DNA from: HGM04593 sp045612305
GTDB lineage: Bacteria; Bacteroidota; Bacteroidia; Bacteroidales; Bacteroidaceae
Assembly (NCBI GenBank): GCA_045612305.1
Contig: JAZKYU010000025.1
Coordinates: 1 to 64,000, forward strand
Direction: 5' to 3'
Length of the DNA stretch: 64,000 nucleotides
Shown here: positions 49,008 to 57,103 of the stretch, one piece after another
Position numbering within the stretch: the first letter of the stretch is position 1
Layout: each line of letters begins with the position of its first letter
Notes under the pieces: generated by a model
What the model saw: only the letters and a program-made list of their open reading frames with translations
Told to the model about the DNA's origin: nothing
Database searches by the model: none
Position numbers and translations under genes: made by a program

Positions 49008-51035
49008 TTACCAAATATCGAGACGCTCCTCTTTGGGCACAAACATCGGGTGTTCCTCTGTGATGCCGAAGGCTGTGTACCAGTCGTCTATGTGGGGCAG
49101 CGTGCCGTTTACTCTCCATCGCATGAGAGAGTGAGGGTCGTTCTTTGTGAGGTTGCGTATCTCCTCGTCGCGTACGTTACCGGCCCACACGTTAGAGTAG
49201 GCGAGGTAGAAACGTTGCTCGGGGGTGAAGCCATCCTCTGTGGAGAGGGGTGCCTCTTTTGTTGCATTCTTGAAGGCTTGCATTGCTATCATAAGGCCTC
49301 CGTGGTCGGCAATGTTCTCGCCCACGGTGAGCTGGCCGTTTGCATTGAGCCCGGGTAGAACTTCTATCTTGTTAAAGAAGTCTATGATTACCTTTGTGCG
49401 CTCGTTAAAGCTCTCGGCATCCTCTTTGCTCCACCAGTTTGCAAAGTTCCCGTCTTTGTTAAATTGACGGCCTTGGTCGTCGAAGCCGTGTGTCATCTCG
49501 TGGCCTATAACCACACCGATTGCTCCGTAGTTAAAGGCGTCGTCGGCTTTCATATCGAAGAAGGGGTACTGCAGTATGGCGGCAGGGAAGCATATTTCGT
49601 TGGTCACGGGGCTGTAATATGCGTTCACTGTTTGCGGAGATATGTGCCACAATGTGCGGTCTACGGGTTTGTTGAAGCTTTTTTCAACGTGGTCGTCCCA
49701 GCCAAAGGCCGATATATCGCGGCACACCTCGGCGTAGCTCTTTGCGGGGTCTATGGTGAGCTTGCTGTAGTCTTGCCACTTGTCGGGGTAGCCTATCTTC
49801 ACAGTGAAGGCATTGAGTTTCTCGTGTGCAGCGGCTTTAGTGCTGTCGCTCATCCAACTTTGTGCGTCGATGCGCTCGCCAAGTGCTATCTGCAGGTTTT
49901 TTACAAGGTTTACCATGCGCTCTTTAGCTTCGGGAGGGAAGAACTTCGCAACATAGAGTTCTCCTATAATCTCGCTTAAAGAGCCGTCGGTTGCGGCAAG
50001 AGCGCGTTTCCAGCGGGGTTGTTGTGCCTTTTTACCGCTCATAGTACGGCCATAGAAGTCGAAGGCTAGCTCGCCTATCTCGTCGCTCAACTCCGATGTG
50101 GTAGAGTTTATTATTCTCCACTGCATATAGGCGATAACCTCGCTCAAGGGGGCGTTGTTTACTATCTCGCTCACCTCGGCGATGGCGTTAGGGTGTCCCA
50201 CATTTATCTCTGTGATACCGTTGAGCCCGAGGGGTGCAAAGAAACTGTCCCAGTCTATTGCGGGGAAGCTCTCTTTTAGCTTGTCGTAGCTCATAGGGTG
50301 GTAGTTGTTCATAGGGTTGCGACGCTCCACGCGGCTCAAAGATTTTTCGGCTATGCGGGTTTCTGTTTTCATAACCGCGGCGGTGTTTGCTGTAGCTTGC
50401 TCCTCGTTGAAGCCCTGCAGCAAGAACATCGCTTTTACATACTCTTTGAACTTGTTGCGTATGGTGGTTGTTGCCTCGTCGGTGTCGAGATAGTAGCTTT
50501 TTTCGGGTAACGACAAACCGCCTTGTGCTATGGTGAGTATGTTTTTGTTACTGTCCATAATGTCGCTACCTATACCTGTTGCAAAGAAACCGCCTATGCC
50601 CAAGCGATAGTTCTTGGCAACGAGGGGTAAAATGTCGGCACGGTTGTTAAGTGCGGCAACCTCGTCGAGCATAGCTTTTATGGGACTGTTACCAAGTGCG
50701 TTGCGGCGCGTGCTGTCCATCGCAAGGTTGTAGAGGTCGCCCACCTTCTGGCCGTTGCTGCCGGGAGCGTTCTTCTGGGCTGCTATCTCGAGCACTAGCT
50801 CTTGCAACTGCTCTTTGCTCTTCTCGCGCAAAGCGTCGAACTGCCCGTAGCGTGCATATTCGTCGGTGAGAGGGTTCTTTTGCGCCCACCCACCTGTTGC
50901 ATATTCATAAAAATCGGTTCCGGGGCACTTTGTGGTGTCCATATTTGTAAAGTCGATCATCGTCTCCATCTTTTTCTCTGTTGTGCAAGCGGCTGCGCTC
51001 AAGAGCATAGCCGTGTAGATAAAAAATCTCTTCAT
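49008..51035 (-). CDS. pepO: M13-family zinc metallopeptidase (neprilysin-like, PepO)
   Basis: 675 aa. N-terminal lipobox (SAAAC, Cys17) makes it a lipoprotein. The zinc site HEMTH (about residue 508) and the downstream GENIADHGG with the third zinc ligand are intact; NAYYSPVTNEICFPAAILQ is the substrate-binding block. It degrades small peptides outside the cytoplasmic membrane or in the periplasm. It begins one base after the stop of the ABC-F gene, so the two are co-transcribed. Confidence 0.92.
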   Translation of the reverse strand: MKRFFIYTAMLLSAAACTTEKKMETMIDFTNMDTTKCPGTDFYEYATGGWAQKNPLTDEYARYGQFDALREKSKEQLQELVLEIAAQKNAPGSNGQKVGDLYNLAMDSTRRNALGNSPIKAMLDEVAALNNRADILPLVAKNYRLGIGGFFATGIGSDIMDSNKNILTIAQGGLSLPEKSYYLDTDEATTTIRNKFKEYVKAMFLLQGFNEEQATANTAAVMKTETRIAEKSLSRVERRNPMNNYHPMSYDKLKESFPAIDWDSFFAPLGLNGITEINVGHPNAIAEVSEIVNNAPLSEVIAYMQWRIINSTTSELSDEIGELAFDFYGRTMSGKKAQQPRWKRALAATDGSLSEIIGELYVAKFFPPEAKERMVNLVKNLQIALGERIDAQSWMSDSTKAAAHEKLNAFTVKIGYPDKWQDYSKLTIDPAKSYAEVCRDISAFGWDDHVEKSFNKPVDRTLWHISPQTVNAYYSPVTNEICFPAAILQYPFFDMKADDAFNYGAIGVVIGHEMTHGFDDQGRQFNKDGNFANWWSKEDAESFNERTKVIIDFFNKIEVLPGLNANGQLTVGENIADHGGLMIAMQAFKNATKEAPLSTEDGFTPEQRFYLAYSNVWAGNVRDEEIRNLTKNDPHSLMRWRVNGTLPHIDDWYTAFGITEEHPMFVPKEERLDIW

Positions 51036-52973
51036 TTATATATTACTGTTTAAATTTTCAAGTTCCTCCATACGCTGTTCCCACTCTGTCATCGCGTCGG
51101 CAAGTTGTTTTTTGAGCGAGGCATACTTTGTAAAGTTCTGTTGTGTGCTTCCTTCGACGGTGCTCATAATCTCCTCCATTGCGCTTATGGCCGCCTCTAT
51201 CTCGTTTACAGCGTTTTCGCTATCCTCGACCAGGCGTTCGAGCTTGCGGCGCTGTTTCTGCAACTGTTTTTCGGCCTCGTAGCTCAAGCGGTTTTCGTTT
51301 GTGGTTTTTGTGGGCTCGCTAGCTTGGGTGGCTTTGGGTGCTGTGCCCAGAGCTTCGTTTATGTTTGTTGCGTTTTTGCTTGCAAGGTAGTCGTATATAC
51401 CGCCTAGGTGCTCGCGCACTTTACCGTCGCCAAACTCGTAGACTTTTGTTACAAGCCCGTCGAGAAATTGTCTGTCGTGGCTCACAACTATAACAGTGCC
51501 ATCAAAATCGCGTATAGCCTCTTTAAGCACATCTTTCGACTGCATGTCGAGGTGGTTTGTGGGCTCGTCGAGTATGAGCAAGTTCATCTGTTGCAGCAGC
51601 AGGCGTATCATAGCAAGGCGGCTGCGCTCGCCACCCGATAGTACTTTTACGGGTTTGTCCGACGCTTCACCGCCAAACATAAATGCTCCTAGAATGTCGC
51701 GTATGCGCAGGCGTATGTCGCCCGTCGCAACGTTGTCAATAGTTTGAAAGACGGTGAGTTTCTCGTCGAGCAGCTGTGCTTGGTGCTGTGCAAAATATCC
51801 TATCTGCACGTTGTGCCCTATTGTTATCACTCCCTCGTGCTCAAGCTCTTTCAGTATACAGCGCACAAGGGTGGTCTTGCCCTCGCCGTTGCGCCCCACA
51901 AAAGCAACCTTCTCACCGCGGTTTATGGTGAAGCTTGCGTTCTCGAAGACTGTGTGCTCCCCGAAACTTTTCTTAACCCCGTCGCAGATAACAGGGTAGT
52001 TGCCGCTGCGGGTAGCAGGTGCAAAGCGCAGACGCAGGCGGCTTGTGTCCTCCTCGTCTATCTCTATGGGCACCATCTTTTCGAGCTGTTTTATGCGGCT
52101 CTGTACCTGCACCGCTTTTGTGGGCTTGTAGCGGAAACGCTCTATAAATTCTTTTATGTCGGCTATCTCTTTTTGTTGGTTCTCGTAGGCGCGTATCTGC
52201 TGCTCGCGACGCTCCTTGCGGGTTTCCATAAATTTGTCGTAGGATAGCTTGTAGTCGTATATGCGTCCGCACGAAATTTCTATAGTGCGGTTTGTTACAG
52301 CGTTAAGGAAGGCGCGGTCGTGGCTCACAAGTAGCACGGCATTGCTGCTGCGCGCAAGAAACTGTTCGAGCCACTGTATGCTCTCTATGTCGAGGTGGTT
52401 TGTGGGCTCGTCGAGCAGCAACACGTCGGGGTGTTGCAAGAGTAGCTTTGCAAGCTCTATGCGCATTCTCCACCCACCGCTAAACTCGTTTGTGGGGCGG
52501 GTAAAGTCGCTACGGCGAAACCCGAGGCCCTGCAACGCGCGTTCAATCTCGGCCTCATAGTGGCTACCACCCATCATGGTGTATTGCTCGTTCAGGTGGG
52601 TGTAGTCCTCGATAAGTTTGTGATACTCCTCGCTTTCGTAATCGGTGCGCTGGGCAAGTTCGTTGTTCATTGCTGTCAAGCGTGCTTCCATCTCGTGTAT
52701 GTGCTCAAAAGCGAGCTCTGCCTCCTCAAAAACAGTGCGCCCGTCTATGTGAGTCATAACTTGCGGCAGATAACCCACAGAGAACTCTCGGGGTTTCGAC
52801 ACGGTGCCTTCTGTGGGTTGCTGCATATTTGCAATAATCTTCAGCAACGTACTTTTCCCGGCTCCGTTCTTCCCGACGAGGGCTATGCGGTCTTTCTTGT
52901 TCACAATGAAACTTACATCGTGAAAAAGATTTCTTCCTCCAAAATCAACTCTTATGTTATCTATCGACAGCAT
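51036..52973 (-). CDS. ABC-F family ribosome-associated ATPase
   Basis: 645 aa, two ABC domains and no membrane segment. Domain 1 has Walker A GKNGAGKST (about 34-42) and the signature EFSGGWRMRIELAKLLL; domain 2 has Walker A GRNGEGKTT and the signature VLSGGERSRLAMIRLLL. Between them is the linker with KPTKAVQVQSRIKQLEKM, and a Lys/Glu coiled coil sits at the C-terminus (about 560-645), as in Uup/YheS. ABC-F proteins act on the ribosome. Which subclass (Uup-like or YdiF-like) is not decided. Its leader carries a duplicated hairpin sequence. Confidence 0.9.
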   Translation of the reverse strand: MLSIDNIRVDFGGRNLFHDVSFIVNKKDRIALVGKNGAGKSTLLKIIANMQQPTEGTVSKPREFSVGYLPQVMTHIDGRTVFEEAELAFEHIHEMEARLTAMNNELAQRTDYESEEYHKLIEDYTHLNEQYTMMGGSHYEAEIERALQGLGFRRSDFTRPTNEFSGGWRMRIELAKLLLQHPDVLLLDEPTNHLDIESIQWLEQFLARSSNAVLLVSHDRAFLNAVTNRTIEISCGRIYDYKLSYDKFMETRKERREQQIRAYENQQKEIADIKEFIERFRYKPTKAVQVQSRIKQLEKMVPIEIDEEDTSRLRLRFAPATRSGNYPVICDGVKKSFGEHTVFENASFTINRGEKVAFVGRNGEGKTTLVRCILKELEHEGVITIGHNVQIGYFAQHQAQLLDEKLTVFQTIDNVATGDIRLRIRDILGAFMFGGEASDKPVKVLSGGERSRLAMIRLLLQQMNLLILDEPTNHLDMQSKDVLKEAIRDFDGTVIVVSHDRQFLDGLVTKVYEFGDGKVREHLGGIYDYLASKNATNINEALGTAPKATQASEPTKTTNENRLSYEAEKQLQKQRRKLERLVEDSENAVNEIEAAISAMEEIMSTVEGSTQQNFTKYASLKKQLADAMTEWEQRMEELENLNSNI

Positions 52974-52983
52974 TTATTCTTTG

Positions 52984-53132
52984 TTCGCGGTAGTTTACTT
53001 TTTTTGCAATGACAGTGCCAGCGAGTGAAACACAAAACAATTTATGTTTTTTTTGATGTTTCCCGACGAGCGCCGCCTGTCTTCGCGGTAGTTTACTACC
53101 GCAAAGTTAAATCTTTGATGTGATAAATGCAA
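52984..53132 (-). promoter_or_regulatory. ABC-F promoter and leader with duplicated hairpin sequence
   Basis: On the minus strand TTG (53132-53130), 20 bases, TAACTTTG (53109-53102). The -7 box runs into a perfect inverted repeat GCGGTAG-TTTA-CTACCGC (53085-53102, as read on the plus strand). A 16-bp direct copy, TTCGCGGTAGTTTACT, occurs at 53082-53097 and again at 52984-52999, the latter 10 bases from the start codon. Alternative pairing between the two copies could control translation or transcription. Confidence 0.6.
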
Positions 53133-53212
53133 GGTAAACACCTTTTTTAAAAAAAGAGAAAGGGGCTCTTCTCGTTTTTTTTTGAAATAATTGAAAAAAA
53201 ATAGCCGAAAAA

Positions 53213-53261
53213 TTTGGCAGTAAAAATAAAATGATTGTATATTTGCAATGATTTCAGAAAT
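53213..53261 (+). promoter_or_regulatory. fur promoter and possible autoregulatory palindrome
   Basis: TTTG (53213-53216), 21 bases, TATATTTG (53238-53245): consensus promoter. Immediately downstream, ATTTC-A-GAAAT (53251-53261) is an 11-bp palindrome placed where a Fur/PerR repressor would block transcription. This promoter is one of those with no inverted repeat at the -7 box itself. Confidence 0.65.
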
Positions 53262-53294
53262 GAAGTGCGAGAGAAACAAACAGTAAAAGAAAAA

Positions 53295-53717
53295 ATGAAG
53301 ACACGTCAAGAGTTAAAAACAGAGTTGGTGAACGCCGGTATCCGTCCCTCGGTGCAGCGCTTGGCAATATATGAGTTTGTGAAGAACAACCCTGTGCACC
53401 CCACAGCCGATGTTGTTTACGACGCTTTGCGCAACGAGCTTGGATCACTTTCATTAACAACGGTTTACAACACTCTTAAGTTGTTTGTCGACGCAGGCCT
53501 TGTGCTTATGCTCAACATCGACGAGACTTTCCGCTGCTTCGATGGCGACACATCGACCCACGCACACTTTCGTTGCGATAATTGCGGCAAGATAGTCGAC
53601 TTTAGAATGAAAAAAGAGTTTCTCTCGATGGTCAAAGGGCTTGAGGGTTACAAAATAAACGAAATACAGATATACCTTAAAGGCCTTTGCCCACAGTGCA
53701 ATACAGAGAAAAGATAA
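53295..53717 (+). CDS. Fur-family repressor, PerR-like
   Basis: 140 aa from ATG 53295; an upstream ATG (53235) lies in the promoter and is rejected. N-terminal winged helix with the recognition helix LSLTTVYNTLKLFVDAGLV, then the metal-binding domain with HFRCDNCGK and LCPQC (two CxxC pairs for structural zinc). Placed directly before a peroxide-reducing rubrerythrin, which supports a PerR-like peroxide sensor. Full confirmation needs the regulatory metal residues checked. Confidence 0.88.
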   Translation: MKTRQELKTELVNAGIRPSVQRLAIYEFVKNNPVHPTADVVYDALRNELGSLSLTTVYNTLKLFVDAGLVLMLNIDETFRCFDGDTSTHAHFRCDNCGKIVDFRMKKEFLSMVKGLEGYKINEIQIYLKGLCPQCNTEKR

Positions 53718-53755
53718 AATAGACAAAAAATAATAACAATTAAAATTTTACAATT

Positions 53756-54304
53756 ATGAAAAAGTACATTTGTTCAGTTTGTGGTTATATTCACGAAGGA
53801 GAGTCGGCACCCGAGCGTTGCCCCATGTGTAAAGTTCCCGCCGAGAAGTTCAACGAGATGGTAGAGAACGGCAAGATTGAGTTTGTTCAAGAGCACGTGA
53901 TAGGTGTTGCAAAAGGTTGCGACGAGGAGATGATAAAAGACCTCAACAACCACTTTATGGGTGAGTGCACAGAGGTTGGTATGTATCTTGCAATGAGCCG
54001 TCAGGCCGACCGCGAGGGTTATCCCGAGATTGCCGAGGCTTTCAAGCGTTATGCTTGGGAGGAGGCAGAGCACGCTGCTAAATTTGCAGAGCTTCTTGGC
54101 GATGTTGTTTGGGATACAAAAACAAACCTCGACAAGCGTATGAACGCCGAGTCTGGTGCTTGCTCCGACAAGTATCGCATTGCAAAGCGTGCTAAAGAGC
54201 TCAACCTCGACGCTATCCACGACACTGTTCACGAGATGGCCAAGGACGAGGCTCGTCACGGTAAAGGTTTCGAGGGCTTGTTCCACCGTTACTTTGGCAA
54301 GTAA
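53756..54304 (+). CDS. rbr: Reverse rubrerythrin
   Basis: 182 aa. The rubredoxin domain is N-terminal (CSVCGYIHEGESAPERCPMC, four cysteines in two CxxC pairs, residues 6-25) and the ferritin-like di-iron domain follows (about 45-180, with GECTEVGMYL, EEAEHAAKFAEL and DEARHGKGFEG). This order is reversed from classical rubrerythrin. It reduces hydrogen peroxide with electrons from NADH through redox partners, protecting anaerobes from oxygen. It follows the Fur/PerR-type regulator in the same direction. Confidence 0.93.
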   Translation: MKKYICSVCGYIHEGESAPERCPMCKVPAEKFNEMVENGKIEFVQEHVIGVAKGCDEEMIKDLNNHFMGECTEVGMYLAMSRQADREGYPEIAEAFKRYAWEEAEHAAKFAELLGDVVWDTKTNLDKRMNAESGACSDKYRIAKRAKELNLDAIHDTVHEMAKDEARHGKGFEGLFHRYFGK

Positions 54305-54319
54305 TTAAAGCAAAACAAG

Positions 54320-54349
54320 AGCGGGGCGTTTTTAAGAAAACGCCCCGCT
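54320..54349. terminator. Terminator between rbr and ribH
   Basis: AGCGGGGCGTTTT (54320-54332), loop TAAG, AAAACGCCCCGCT (54337-54349): 13 bp perfect. The genes converge, so it can serve both. Confidence 0.85.
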
Positions 54350-54367
54350 TATTTTGTTTATAACCAA

Positions 54368-54850
54368 TTATTTAAAAGCGGCTATCATCTGTAATGCTGT
54401 AACAGCGCACTCGTCGCCCTTGTTGCCTAGTCGGCCACCGCTCCTCTCTTGCGCCTGCAACAGGTTGTTTGTTGTTATGAGGCCGAAGATTACAGGAACA
54501 TCGTATTCTACGTTCAGTTTCGATAGGCCTGCGGTAACACCCTCGCATATGTAGTCGAAGTGCGGTGTGTCGCCTCTTATCACACAGCCTATAGCTATCA
54601 CAGCGTCGTACTTACTGCTTTTAACCATCTGCGATGCTCCGAAGATAAGTTCAAAACTACCGGGGACCATCACGGTGTCTATATCCTCTTTCTCCACGCC
54701 GTTTGTAATAAGTGTGTTTATTGCTCCATCGCGCAAAGCGTATGTTATCTCGCTGTTCCACTCGGCACAAACGATGCCTATCTTTCTTCCTTTTCCGTTG
54801 GCTACTTTGCTTGCGTCGTAGCTCGAAAGGTTGTGTAATTCTGTTGCCAT
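54368..54850 (-). CDS. ribH: 6,7-Dimethyl-8-ribityllumazine synthase
   Basis: 160 aa. Penultimate step of riboflavin synthesis. The family blocks IGIVCAEWNSEITYAL, MVPGSFELIFGA, VIAIGCVIRGDTPHFDYICEGV and FGLITTNNLLQAQERSGG are all present; the last two form the active site. Spacing to the terminator on the upstream side suggests its own transcript. Other rib genes are not in the window. Confidence 0.94.
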   Translation of the reverse strand: MATELHNLSSYDASKVANGKGRKIGIVCAEWNSEITYALRDGAINTLITNGVEKEDIDTVMVPGSFELIFGASQMVKSSKYDAVIAIGCVIRGDTPHFDYICEGVTAGLSKLNVEYDVPVIFGLITTNNLLQAQERSGGRLGNKGDECAVTALQMIAAFK

Positions 54851-54880
54851 AAAATGTTTATTTTAAGGGGTTGCTTAAAT

Positions 54881-54908
54881 AAAAAAGCAGCCCGCAGGCT
54901 GCTTTTTT
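54881..54908 (-). terminator. Terminator of the TPR gene
   Basis: AAAAAAGCAGCC (54881-54892), loop CGCA, GGCTGCTTTTTT (54897-54908): 12 bp perfect. It lies 17 bp beyond the stop of the minus-strand TPR gene and just before ribH starts. Confidence 0.85.
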
Positions 54909-54925
54909 TATATCCTTGCTGTAAA

Positions 54926-55594
54926 TTATTTTACTCGGTTGATGTACTTCTCTATGTCCATAGAGTAGGGCGATGCAGCATACTTGTTTTTAATCTGCTC
55001 GTAGAGCTCTGCTGCATCCTCTTTCTCGCCAAGTGTCTCGTACATAATACCAGCCTGCAACAAGTAGTAGGGGCTTATTGTAACGTTGTTGGCCTTATCT
55101 GCAGCCTTCAAGTAGTTTTTGATTGAAGCCTTTGTGTCGCCAAGCTGTGCGTAGCAGCTACCAAGTGTGCCGTAAACGGAGGGAGCTACCATCTTGTCGT
55201 TGCCGTCGAAAGCTTTCAAGTAGTCGATAGCCTCCTCGTAGCGTGCGAGCTGTGCAAGCGCCATACCTGCATAGGCGTTGGCGATGTTGCCTGCAGCTGT
55301 GCCGCTGTACTCGTCGGCAATTTCTATGAAACCAAGGTTTACACCATCGCCGTTGAGAGCCTGCTCAAAGTTTTGTGCTGCAAAAAGAGCCTCTGCTGCA
55401 AAGATAGCCTCCGAAGCCTCTTTCTCCTTGGGCTCCACAACATAATTGTTGTAGCTTATAGCAGCTACAAGGATAATTGCTATAGCGGCGATAGCTGCAA
55501 CTATAGGTTTTTTGTATTTGATAATCAGTGCTTCTGATTGTGAAAGTACCTCATCGGCAATGATGGGTGCTTCGTTTTTAGTTTTGTTGCTCAT
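54926..55594 (-). CDS. Membrane-anchored tetratricopeptide-repeat protein
   Basis: 222 aa. A short cytoplasmic N-terminus, one TM helix (about 31-50, KPIVAAIAAIAIILVAAISYN), then four or five TPR motifs: AAEALFAAQNFEQALN, GNIANAYAGMALAQLARYEEAIDYLK, YGTLGSCYAQLGDTKASIKNYL, GIMYETLGEKEDAAELYE. Topology and size resemble YfgM, a chaperone-like partner of the Sec translocon; this is a similarity of plan, not a proven identity. Its promoter is probably TACTTTTG on the minus strand at 55643-55636. Confidence 0.82.
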   Translation of the reverse strand: MSNKTKNEAPIIADEVLSQSEALIIKYKKPIVAAIAAIAIILVAAISYNNYVVEPKEKEASEAIFAAEALFAAQNFEQALNGDGVNLGFIEIADEYSGTAAGNIANAYAGMALAQLARYEEAIDYLKAFDGNDKMVAPSVYGTLGSCYAQLGDTKASIKNYLKAADKANNVTISPYYLLQAGIMYETLGEKEDAAELYEQIKNKYAASPYSMDIEKYINRVK

Positions 55595-55996
55595 AAATTA
55601 TTGTATTTTTTCGTTATTTTCTAAAAATTCAATCGCAAAAGTAATCAATTTATGTTTAGCAGAAAAATAATAGCACTTTTTTTGTTGTTTACCCCGAATA
55701 TTTTCTTTGCTCGCTGCAAAATATTAAAGCAAGCTTCGTGCATCTTGCTCATTTGTTGCTATATTTGCAGTGATGCACGTAAATATTTTCTGCACACGCT
55801 GCAAAATATATCGAAGCAAGTTTCATATATCTCGCTCGTTTGTGGCTATATTTGCGGTAAACCGCGAACATAGCCTTCACTCGCTGTGAAATATCAAAGC
55901 AAGCTTTGTTTATCTCGCTCGTTTGTGGCTATATTTGCGGTAAAATTGAAGAGGGGCTTTGCGAGCCGCCTTCTTCTTGTTTTTAAGTGTAACTTT
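55595..55996. other. Non-coding region between the TPR gene and recF
   Basis: 402 bp without a confident gene. It contains the minus-strand TPR promoter (55636-55643), the 85-bp tandem repeats (55690-55945) and about 50 bp of recF leader. An open frame starting at 55886 fuses repeat sequence to recF and is not treated as coding. Confidence 0.6.
55690..55945 (+). repeat. Three tandem 85-bp units, each with a -7 promoter box
   Basis: Marker sequence CGCTG is found at 55712, 55797 and 55882, exactly 85 bp apart. Each unit carries an A-rich block (AAATATnnnnAAGCAAGnTT), a T/C-rich block (CTCGCTCGTTTGTGG) and TATATTTG. The third copy reads TTTG-N21-TATATTTG, a full consensus promoter toward recF. 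The units are imperfect. The -7 boxes are near 55765, 55847-55854 and 55930. The second copy continues into TTTGCGG-TAAA-CCGCGAA (55851-55868), a 7-bp inverted repeat with one mismatch. Confidence 0.8.
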
Positions 55997-57103
55997 ATGC
56001 GAATAAAAAACTTATCACTGCTTAACTATAGAAACCTGGCCGATGTTAATGTTGTTTTTTCTAAAAAGATAAACTGCTTTATCGGTAGCAACGGTATGGG
56101 CAAAACCAACCTGCTCGATGCTGTTTACTATCTCTCTTTCTGTAAAAGTGCCGTGAACGTGTCCGATAATATGAACATTATGCACGATGCACCTTTCTTT
56201 TTGTTGCAGGGTGCATACTGCAACGACAGCGGTATAGAGGAAGAGGTCTCTTGCGGTGTTAAGCGTGGCGACAAGAAACAGTTTAAGCGCAACAAAAAGA
56301 GCTACGAGCGCCTCTCCGACCACATAGGTACCATACCTCTTGTTATGATATCTCCTGCCGACAACGAACTTATTGCCGGCGGTAGCGAGGAACGCCGCCG
56401 TTTTATGGATGTTGTTATCTCTCAATACGATAAAGAGTATCTCAATGCCCTCATACGCTACAATCGTGCCTTGCAGCAACGCAACGTGCTGTTGCGTGGT
56501 GAGCGTGAGCCCGACACCGAGATGCTCTCTCTCATAGAGGAGATGATGGCCGTCGAGGCGTTGCGCATAAACCAGGGGCGTCGCTCTTTCATAGAAGAGC
56601 TTTTGCCCATATTCTCGGAGTTTCACACAGCTATAACAGGCGGGGGCGAGGTCGTGAGCTTGCGCTATCGCAGCGACCTCGACGAGGGCGACCTTGTGCA
56701 GCAGTTGTGCGCGTCGCGCGCAGCCGACCGTCGTTTGGGGCACACTACAAAGGGGTGCCACCGCGACGATCTTGTGATGCAACTTGGTGGTTATGCCATA
56801 AAGAAAGAGGGCTCGCAGGGGCAGAACAAGAGCTATCTTGTTGCGCTCAAGCTGGCACAGTATCATTTTTTGCATAGCAAGGGTGGTGAGACACCTCTCT
56901 TGTTGCTCGACGATATTTTCGACAAGCTCGACTCGCACCGTGTGGAGCAGATAATAAACCTTGTCTCGGGCGAGCGTTTCGGGCAGATTTTTATAACCGA
57001 CGTTAACCGCGAGCACATAGACAATATTTTGGAACACATCGAGGGGGAGTATAAACTTTTCGAGGTTGTTTCGGGTGGTATAGAGTTGATAAAAGAGCGA
57101 TGA
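55997..57103 (+). CDS. recF: DNA replication/repair protein RecF
   Basis: 368 aa from ATG 55997 (MRIKNLSLLNYRNLADV), the standard RecF N-terminus. The frame extends 37 codons into the repeat region and that part is rejected. Walker A is GSNGMGKTNLLD (about 31-42), the signature motif SQGQNKS lies near residue 275, and Walker B is LLLLDDIFDKLDS. It loads RecA at single-strand gaps. The last 4 bp overlap the DUF721 gene. It has a promoter-carrying repeat array upstream. Confidence 0.93.
   Translation: MRIKNLSLLNYRNLADVNVVFSKKINCFIGSNGMGKTNLLDAVYYLSFCKSAVNVSDNMNIMHDAPFFLLQGAYCNDSGIEEEVSCGVKRGDKKQFKRNKKSYERLSDHIGTIPLVMISPADNELIAGGSEERRRFMDVVISQYDKEYLNALIRYNRALQQRNVLLRGEREPDTEMLSLIEEMMAVEALRINQGRRSFIEELLPIFSEFHTAITGGGEVVSLRYRSDLDEGDLVQQLCASRAADRRLGHTTKGCHRDDLVMQLGGYAIKKEGSQGQNKSYLVALKLAQYHFLHSKGGETPLLLLDDIFDKLDSHRVEQIINLVSGERFGQIFITDVNREHIDNILEHIEGEYKLFEVVSGGIELIKER

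Larger units (their letters stand above)
52974..53294. other. Divergent control region between ABC-F and Fur genes
   Basis: 320 bp without a gene. It holds the leader, repeats and promoter of the minus-strand ABC-F gene (52984-53132), an A/T-rich spacer (53133-53212), and the promoter, putative operator and leader of the plus-strand fur gene (53213-53294). An open frame beginning at 53235 is not a true start because it lies in the promoter. Confidence 0.6.

Noticed and set aside
53235..53294. 20-codon extension of the Fur protein
   Set aside because: Overlaps the TATATTTG -7 box, so it cannot be part of the main transcript's coding region.
55690..55945. CRISPR array
   Set aside because: Three units of 85 bp with diverged similarity throughout and no unique spacers; no cas genes. 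The units are better explained as promoter-bearing repeats.
55886..55996. 37-codon N-terminal extension of recF
   Set aside because: It is translated from the third 85-bp repeat, includes the promoter, and lacks similarity to RecF, which starts MRIKNLSL.
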